Source: an uncultured Oscillospiraceae bacterium
Lineage (GTDB): Bacteria; Bacillota; Clostridia; Oscillospirales; Acutalibacteraceae
NCBI GenBank assembly: GCA_910588935.1
Contig: CAJUSM010000052.1
Span: forward strand, 1-10,718
Direction of reading: 5' to 3'
DNA: 10,718 bases
The notes beneath the pieces are model-generated. The model did no database searches, was not told the DNA's origin, and saw nothing but the letters and a program-made list of their open reading frames with translations. The translations under genes were made by a program, and so were the position numbers. Shown here in pieces: positions 7,193-10,718 of this stretch (positions are counted from its first letter, which is position 1; every line of letters starts with the position of its first letter).

Positions 7193-7438
7193 ATGGATAT
7201 GAGAGAGATTTTTACCAGACTAAACCGGGTTTTCCAGGAGGTTTTTGACGACAGGAGTATCCGGGTAACGCCCCAGACCACGGCGGACGATATTGAGGAC
7301 TGGGACAGCCTGGAGCATATTACCCTGATCTCTGCGGTGGAGCGGGAGTTCCGAATGAAGTTTAAAATGGGGGAGATATCCTCCATGCGGGATGTAGGGG
7401 AAATGGCCCAGATTATTCAGGAACGGGCTAAGGGCTGA
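7193..7438 (+). CDS. Stand-alone acyl carrier protein
   Basis: The product is an 81-residue acidic protein with the phosphopantetheine attachment signature DWDSLEHITL; S39 is the residue expected to carry the cofactor. Length and helix pattern match a discrete ACP or DltC-like carrier. The WDSLEHI form is often seen in carriers paired with HAD-IIIC/FkbH proteins rather than the DSLD/DSLE-I form of fatty-acid AcpP; this is my recollection of the family. AAAGGA at 7178-7183 lies 9 nt before the ATG. An internal ATG at 7199 is in frame but more distant from the site. It is the last gene of the block, directly after FkbH and before a strong terminator. No fatty acid or polyketide genes are near, so a role as acyl donor to the MBOAT protein fits best. 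The phosphopantetheinyl transferase must be encoded elsewhere. Confidence 0.93.
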   Translation: MDMREIFTRLNRVFQEVFDDRSIRVTPQTTADDIEDWDSLEHITLISAVEREFRMKFKMGEISSMRDVGEMAQIIQERAKG

Positions 7439-7447
7439 TAAGCCGTA

Positions 7448-7500
7448 AAAAAGAACACCCCCCAGTGGGCCGGTTGGCCTTGCTGGGGGGTGTTCTTTTT
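7448..7500 (+). terminator. Strong intrinsic terminator after the ACP gene
   Basis: The arms at 7448-7465 and 7483-7500 are exact 18-base inverted repeats with a core of six C and six G and a T-rich 3' end (TTCTTTTT). The 17-nt loop itself contains GGCC...GGCC. A matching A-run at the left makes it usable in both directions, so it can also stop leftward transcription from the TM2 genes. Confidence 0.93.
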
Positions 7501-7576
7501 GAGGGAGGGATGAAAATAGAAGAGAAAAGAGCTTTTGGGATAATATCCTTGCATTTTTTTAGTTTTTGGGCTTTCA

Positions 7577-7616
7577 CCGGAGGGCAATGAACCCTTTCCG
7601 CTGCCCTCTGGCTTTT
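7577..7616. terminator. Weak hairpin in the convergent gap
   Basis: CCGGAGGGCA (7577-7586) pairs with TGCCCTCTGG (7602-7611) with one G-U pair, and CTTTT follows. It lies between the ACP terminator and the 3' end of the leftward TM2 gene. The T-run is short and in the rightward direction, so its role as a terminator is uncertain. The remainder of 7501-7642 shows nothing else convincing. Confidence 0.35.
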
Positions 7617-7642
7617 AGGCGCCCGTATTTTGAGTTTGCGCG

Positions 7643-8395
7643 TTAATCTTTCATGATAACGCCGTTACCGTCGAATTTGGGACCGTTTTCAGAGAGGATC
7701 ATCACACCTTCTATGAGGCCCCAGATCACTGCCGCCACTGAGGCCACGCCGCAGGTAAGCAGGCCGCCTGCCAGGCAGAGCACCAGCTGTACAGTGCCCC
7801 GAGTGTTCATGCCCATGTAAAAGTTGTGAATACCCAGCCCCCCCAGGAGAAAGGCCAGCAGGCCGGCAGCCAGGCGGCTTTTTTGGAGATAGCCTGCGGG
7901 GGGTGTAGTGTATTTGGGCTGCTGGGGCTGAACAGGGGGCTGGTAGCTCTGGGCCGTAAAATTAGGAGCCCGGTACCCGTTATTCTGCCCAGTATACTGG
8001 GGCTGCTGATACCCCTGGTCTTGGCCATAGGGCTGTTGGTTAAATGGCTGGTCCTGGTGAATCTGCTGGGAAGTGTAGCTGTACTGGTTGTACTGCACAT
8101 TGCCCTGCTGCTGCACCACCGGTTCCGGCGGGGGCTCGGGGGCGGCGGGGGGCTCGGGAAAGGTAATAGTGGGAGGAGCCGGGTCTGGCTCCAGAGTTAG
8201 CTGGGGTACCGGCTTTTCAGGAGCAACGGCCCCTGGCGCGGGATTGTTGGGAGCCGGCTGCTGGGTAGCCTGGTTACTGGGGGCCGAGCTAGAAGCACCG
8301 GTTTCTACGGCGGTTTCTGGTGAAGCGGTTCCAGAAGAGGGGGTTTGGCCGGCAGGCTCCGGCTGCTGAGGATACAATTCTTTGTTGTCAGTCAT
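7643..8395 (-). CDS. TM2-domain membrane protein with long Pro/Gln-rich N-terminus
   Basis: The product is 250 residues. TM2-domain proteins are small membrane proteins with two helices joined by a short conserved turn; their biochemical role in bacteria is mostly unknown. Residues 1-171 are low-complexity, rich in Pro, Gln, Ala, Thr, and later Tyr/Asn/Gln, predicted disordered and cytoplasmic. The TM2 domain occupies about 172-236, with SRLAAGLLAFLLGGLGIHNFYMG as helix 1 and turn, then a Thr/Arg-Gly link and a second helix ending WGLIEGVMIL. The C-terminus DGNGVIMKD closely matches the DANGVFLKD end of the upstream gene's product. AAGGAGG (8402-8408, minus strand) sits 6 nt before the ATG and overlaps the stop codon of the upstream gene, so the two are an operon with an 11-bp gap. 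They look like tandem paralogues, this one with an expanded N-terminus. Confidence 0.87.
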   Translation of the reverse strand: MTDNKELYPQQPEPAGQTPSSGTASPETAVETGASSSAPSNQATQQPAPNNPAPGAVAPEKPVPQLTLEPDPAPPTITFPEPPAAPEPPPEPVVQQQGNVQYNQYSYTSQQIHQDQPFNQQPYGQDQGYQQPQYTGQNNGYRAPNFTAQSYQPPVQPQQPKYTTPPAGYLQKSRLAAGLLAFLLGGLGIHNFYMGMNTRGTVQLVLCLAGGLLTCGVASVAAVIWGLIEGVMILSENGPKFDGNGVIMKD

Positions 8396-8406
8396 AAAAT
8401 GCCTCC

Positions 8407-8742
8407 TTAATCCTTGAGGAAAACGCCGTTGGCGTCGGTGTTTATACGTCCGTCTAGAAGTTTAATGCCGTCCAGAATACCCCAAATTTCCATGACGATG
8501 GCCCCCACACCGCAGGTAAGGAAGGAGATGAGCAACTGCATGAGACCCCGGGAGGTATTGCCCAAATAAAAGCTGTGGATGCCATATGCGCCTAACAGAA
8601 TGGCCAAAATGCCCGCCGCCACCCTGCTGCGCTGGGAATAGCCGGGAGGGGGATCGATGCCGGCTTGGGGTTGGTACTGGGGCGGGTTGTACATGGGCTG
8701 CTGGCCCTGGGGCTGATAGCCGCCATTGTTATACTCTGCCAT
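8407..8742 (-). CDS. Small TM2-domain membrane protein
   Basis: The product is 111 residues. A short Gln/Pro/Tyr/Asn-rich N-terminus (1-37) precedes the TM2 domain at about 38-97: SRVAAGILAILLGAYGIHSFYLG, a turn with NTSRG, and a second helix ending EIWGILDGIKLL. The size is typical of bacterial TM2 proteins. AGGTG (8752-8756, minus strand) lies 9 nt before the ATG. It is the first gene of the leftward pair and the simpler paralogue of the 250-residue protein downstream. Membrane location is well supported; function is not known. Nothing links it to the acylation block, from which it is separated by convergent terminators, nor to the phage genes on its other side. Confidence 0.88.
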   Translation of the reverse strand: MAEYNNGGYQPQGQQPMYNPPQYQPQAGIDPPPGYSQRSRVAAGILAILLGAYGIHSFYLGNTSRGLMQLLISFLTCGVGAIVMEIWGILDGIKLLDGRINTDANGVFLKD

Positions 8743-8781
8743 GATATGTTACACCTCTTTATAGTTTTTTGGCCTGCATTA

Positions 8782-8811
8782 ACTATAGCACGAAGACGGC
8801 GGGGAAAGCAA
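8782..8811 (-). promoter_or_regulatory. Candidate promoter for the TM2 gene pair
   Basis: On the minus strand, TTGCTT (8811-8806) and TATAGT (8787-8782) are 18 bp apart, about 40 bp before the start codon at 8742. Each box departs from consensus at one or two positions and the spacing is one over ideal. It is the best candidate in this gap. Confidence 0.5.
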
Positions 8812-8853
8812 TAGGATGGGATCAAAAGTAAGGGATTCTTAAATTGTGGACGG

Positions 8854-8875
8854 GCTTTTCGAAAGCTTTTCGAAA
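8854..8875. repeat. Tandem 11-bp palindromic repeat
   Basis: GCTTTTCGAAA occurs twice back to back (8854-8864 and 8865-8875), and each unit contains the palindrome TTTCGAAA. The pair could be a protein binding site or part of an intergenic repeat. It lies upstream of the -35 box proposed for the leftward TM2 genes. Confidence 0.5.
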
Positions 8876-8900
8876 AAAATTTTGAAAATCTTGAAAAAAG

Positions 8901-8925
8901 TTGCTCTTTTGGGGGCAATTTTTTT
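8901..8925. terminator. Bidirectional terminator-like hairpin
   Basis: TTGCTC (8901-8906) can pair with GGGCAA (8913-8918), including one T-G pair, around a 6-nt loop. Seven T follow (8919-8925) and an A-run precedes it, so it could act in either direction. The stem is short. Its place between two divergent gene starts, where no transcript should end, is odd and may mark a lost gene. Confidence 0.45.
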
Positions 8926-8953
8926 CGTTTTTAGGGGGTATTATGAGAGGAGG

Positions 8954-8981
8954 TTTTCGGGGCATAAATGCCCGAGGAAAA
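8954..8981. promoter_or_regulatory. Palindrome upstream of portal gene, possible operator
   Basis: GGGCAT (8960-8965) and ATGCCC (8968-8973) are exact inverted repeats around AA. TTTTC on the left and GGAAAA on the right extend the symmetry imperfectly. The loop is too small for an RNA hairpin, which favours a dimeric protein binding site. No phage repressor gene is in view. Confidence 0.35.
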
Positions 8982-9045
8982 AACAGGGTCGCAGAGAGGA
9001 GGGAAAAGGGAAGAAATAGAATAAGAGCGAAAGGGGAGAGAGGAA

Positions 9046-10191
9046 ATGCTGGGGTTTAAAAAGAAATCAGTGCAGGCGATAAGCGTGCAGACTAGGCCGG
9101 CGGAAGGAGCCAGCCTGCCCATGGGGGCTGGGGAACGGGAGCTGTACCGGGCGCTGCGCAGGGCTGTGCCGATTATTGACGCGGCAGTGTACAAGCTGCG
9201 CCGTTTGATTGGGGGTTTTACGGTTTGGTGCCCGGAAAAAGACACCCAGAAGGCCCTGGCGGCGTTTCTTGACACCGTGCAGGTTAACGCTGCCGGGGCG
9301 GGGATTGGAGAGTTTTTAGGGATTTATTTAGAAGAATTGGTGACCTATGGCACAGCGGTGGGGGAGATGGTAGTGGCGGGAGGCCAGGTGTCGGCCCTTT
9401 ATAACGCTGGCCTAGAGGCGTTAGAGCTGGAGGAGGACGGGGCCTTGGGGGTGAAGGTCTCGGTGCGGGAGGGCGGAGTGAAGCGGCCCTGCCAATATCC
9501 CCAGCTGCTGCTGGTCTCGGCGCTGAACCCAGAAGCGGGGTCCCCCTGGGGGGTATCGGTGCTCCGGGGGCTGCCCTTTGTCAGCGAGGTGCTGCTAAAA
9601 ATTTACCACACCCTAGGAGTAAACTGGGAACGGCTGGGGAATGTGCGTTTTGCGGTAACCTGCCGGCCAGAAGGCGCTATGTACGGGGCGGGAGACAGGG
9701 CCAGGCAGATAGCTAAGGAGTGGCGGGCAGCCATGGCCAGCCGGGAGCCCCGGGACTTTGTAGCGGTGGGGGATGTTTCTATTCGGGCCATTGGGGCGGA
9801 TAACCAGATTTTAGACAGCGAGGTGCCGGTGCGGCAGATGCTGGAGCAGATTGTGGCTAAGCTGGGCTTGCCCCCGTTTTTGATGGGGCTTTCTTGGTCT
9901 TCTACGGAGCGGATGTCCAGCCAACAGGCAGATGTGCTTACCAGTGAGCTAGAGGCCTACCGCCGGGTGCTCACCCCGGTAATCTTAAAACTATGCAGGA
10001 CCTGGCTGACCTTAGGAGGTTATCGCTCGGAATGCAGAGTAGACTGGGAGGAGATTACCATGCAGGACGAGGTGGACCATGCCAACGCCAGATATCTGTC
10101 TGCCAGGGCGGACAAGCTGCTGTATGAGCTGGAAAAGGAAAAGCAGGGCAATAAAGTGGAACCGCCAAAAAAGGAGGAAGCTTGCCTATGA
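9046..10191 (+). CDS. Phage portal protein
   Basis: The product is 381 residues. Portal proteins form the twelve-fold ring at one capsid vertex through which DNA enters and leaves. Recognition rests on overall pattern: a start with AVYKLRRLIGGFTV, FLEELVTYGTAVGEMVV in the middle, the Pro-rich entry to PWGVSVLRGLPFVSEVLLKIYHTLGVNWERLGNVRFAV, and the most telling stretch near 270-305, where KLGLPPFLMGLS is followed by STERMSSQQADVLTSELEAYRR. The end is a charged helix rich in Lys/Glu. It is shorter than many HK97- or SPP1-type portals (about 400-500 residues) but appears complete. GGGGAG at 9033-9038 lies 7 nt before the ATG. The stop codon overlaps the next start as ATGA, so the two are translationally coupled. 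A terminase large subunit would normally precede a portal gene; here none does. Assignment to portal is fairly sure, subfamily is not. Confidence 0.8.
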   Translation: MLGFKKKSVQAISVQTRPAEGASLPMGAGERELYRALRRAVPIIDAAVYKLRRLIGGFTVWCPEKDTQKALAAFLDTVQVNAAGAGIGEFLGIYLEELVTYGTAVGEMVVAGGQVSALYNAGLEALELEEDGALGVKVSVREGGVKRPCQYPQLLLVSALNPEAGSPWGVSVLRGLPFVSEVLLKIYHTLGVNWERLGNVRFAVTCRPEGAMYGAGDRARQIAKEWRAAMASREPRDFVAVGDVSIRAIGADNQILDSEVPVRQMLEQIVAKLGLPPFLMGLSWSSTERMSSQQADVLTSELEAYRRVLTPVILKLCRTWLTLGGYRSECRVDWEEITMQDEVDHANARYLSARADKLLYELEKEKQGNKVEPPKKEEACL

Positions 10192-10718
10192 AAGAGGGAC
10201 ATGTGATCAAATCGGTAGAGGCCGGTGCAGAAGACATGGCGGCAATTAACCGCTATACCCGCCGGGCTTACCAGCCAGAGGAGGTATACACTTTCTCCCT
10301 GGTGCTGTGCGATAACGAGGTGGACAGGGACTATGAGCGGTTTAACAAGGGAAGCCTAGAAAAGCTCCGGGAGTTGTTTTTGGGGAAAACCTGTATTTTG
10401 GACCACGAGTGCAAAAGCGCCAACCAGACCGCCAGAATCTACCACACCCAGCTGGAAAGCTGCCAAGAAAAAACAACCCAAGCTGGAGAGGGACTGATTC
10501 GGCTGACAGCCAAGGCATACCTGCCTAGGACCCAGGGGAACCAGGAAACCATTGCGCTGATTGACAGCGGGATTTTAAAAGAGGTTAGCGTAAGCTGCAG
10601 TGTAAAGCGGCGGGTATGCGGCTTGTGCGGAAAAGAGGACTGCCAGCATGTGCCCGGCAAAACCTACCAGGGGAAAATTGCCCACAGGGTTTTGCTAGAG
10701 CCTGCCGACGCCTATGAG
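10188..10718 (+). CDS. Prohead-protease-like phage protein (partial, runs off window)
   Basis: The first 177 residues are visible with no stop before the window end. HK97-type prohead proteases cleave scaffold and capsid parts during head maturation. The layout fits: VYTFSLVLCDNEVDRDYERF early, CILDHECKS with candidate catalytic H73, GLIRLTAKAYLP, then LIDSGILKEVSVSCSVKR where S134 aligns with the active Ser of the family's 'SVG' motif (here SVSC). A small Cys/His cluster follows, C144, C147, C152 and H154, likely a metal-binding knuckle, then GKTYQGKIAHRVLLEPADAYE. The start overlaps the portal stop as ATGA, with AAGGAGG at 10170-10176 providing an 11-nt spaced binding site inside the portal gene. 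Portal then protease is the standard head-gene order. The capsid gene would be expected next, outside the window. The catalytic residues are my alignment by eye. Confidence 0.68.
   Translation, partial: MKEGHVIKSVEAGAEDMAAINRYTRRAYQPEEVYTFSLVLCDNEVDRDYERFNKGSLEKLRELFLGKTCILDHECKSANQTARIYHTQLESCQEKTTQAGEGLIRLTAKAYLPRTQGNQETIALIDSGILKEVSVSCSVKRRVCGLCGKEDCQHVPGKTYQGKIAHRVLLEPADAYE

Larger units (their letters stand above)
8743..9045. other. Non-coding junction between TM2 genes and phage head genes
   Basis: This 303-bp gap separates divergent genes. From left to right it holds the TM2 promoter, two tandem palindromic 11-mers (8854-8875), an AT-rich stretch, a terminator-like hairpin (8901-8925), a palindrome (8960-8973) and a purine-rich leader ending in the portal ribosome binding site (GGGGAG, 9033-9038). 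No terminase fragment, integrase, tRNA or clear attachment site was found. It marks the border between host and phage-derived DNA, or a deletion scar. Confidence 0.6.

Noticed and set aside
1264..7438. Naming the block dltABCD or algIJF
   Set aside because: The MBOAT and ACP genes are analogous to dltB and dltC, but there is no DltA-type adenylation protein, the partner is DHHW rather than DltD, and an FkbH protein is present instead.
7826..8369. Rightward open frames (124 and 93 codons) opposite the large TM2 gene
   Set aside because: Their Gly/Leu-rich translation is the complement of Pro/Gln-rich coding in the TM2 gene; no ribosome binding site or family match.
9017..9022. TAGAAT as a -10 box for the portal gene
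   Set aside because: No acceptable -35 box lies 16-18 bp upstream and the transcript would begin inside the ribosome binding site region.
1..10718. CRISPR arrays, tRNA or rRNA genes, insertion sequences, phage attachment sites
   Set aside because: No regularly spaced direct repeats, cloverleaf-like sequence, rRNA segments, transposase or matching attachment repeats were found by eye in the window.

Overview
The window looks like chromosomal DNA from a fairly GC-rich Gram-positive anaerobe of the Clostridia, plausibly an Oscillospiraceae/Ruminococcaceae-type gut bacterium. The reasons are strong AGGAGG-type ribosome binding sites, intrinsic terminators, the family mix (FkbH-like HAD-IIIC protein, DHHW protein, TM2 proteins, TPM-domain protein) and short intergenic spacing. 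This placement is inferred from style and gene content, not from a database match.

Positions 1-7500 hold a rightward block of five genes. It starts at a near-consensus sigma-A type promoter (TTGACG, 17 bp, TACAAT at 107-135). The genes are an exported TPM-domain protein (214-1209), an MBOAT membrane O-acyltransferase (1264-2685), a DHHW/AlgJ-like membrane-anchored SGNH-type protein (2711-4942), an FkbH-like HAD-IIIC protein (5236-7023) and a stand-alone acyl carrier protein (7193-7438). A perfect 18-bp stem terminator closes the block at 7448-7500. My reading is that the last four form an envelope-polymer acylation cassette laid out like Dlt or AlgIJ systems. The FkbH protein would make an acyl-S-ACP (glyceryl is the best guess from the family), the MBOAT would pass the acyl group across the membrane, and the DHHW protein would place it on a surface glycan. 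No DltA-type ligase and no glycosyltransferase is present, so donor and acceptor are inferred.

The two longer gaps inside the block, before the FkbH gene (4943-5235) and before the ACP gene (7024-7192), carry diverged copies of the same intergenic element. Both share a GGCCTAG box, an ATGCCGAAGC...GAAAAGTTTTG core and a 3' arm that can pair with the core. An extra base in one arm is matched by an extra base in the other arm. This suggests a structured leader RNA or a small dispersed repeat. A degraded inverted third copy may lie at the left window edge (5-41).

Positions 7643-8742 hold two leftward, tandem TM2-domain membrane proteins that are paralogues and convergent with the acylation block, with a plausible promoter at 8782-8811.

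From 8743 to 9045 there is a 303-bp non-coding junction with a tandem palindromic repeat, a bidirectional terminator-like hairpin, a short palindrome and a purine-rich stretch. After it a rightward phage head module begins: a portal protein (9046-10191) overlapping by ATGA a prohead-protease-like gene cut by the window end (10188-10718). No terminase, integrase or phage regulator lies before the portal, so this is either a decayed or split prophage or a domesticated, gene-transfer-agent-like head cluster.
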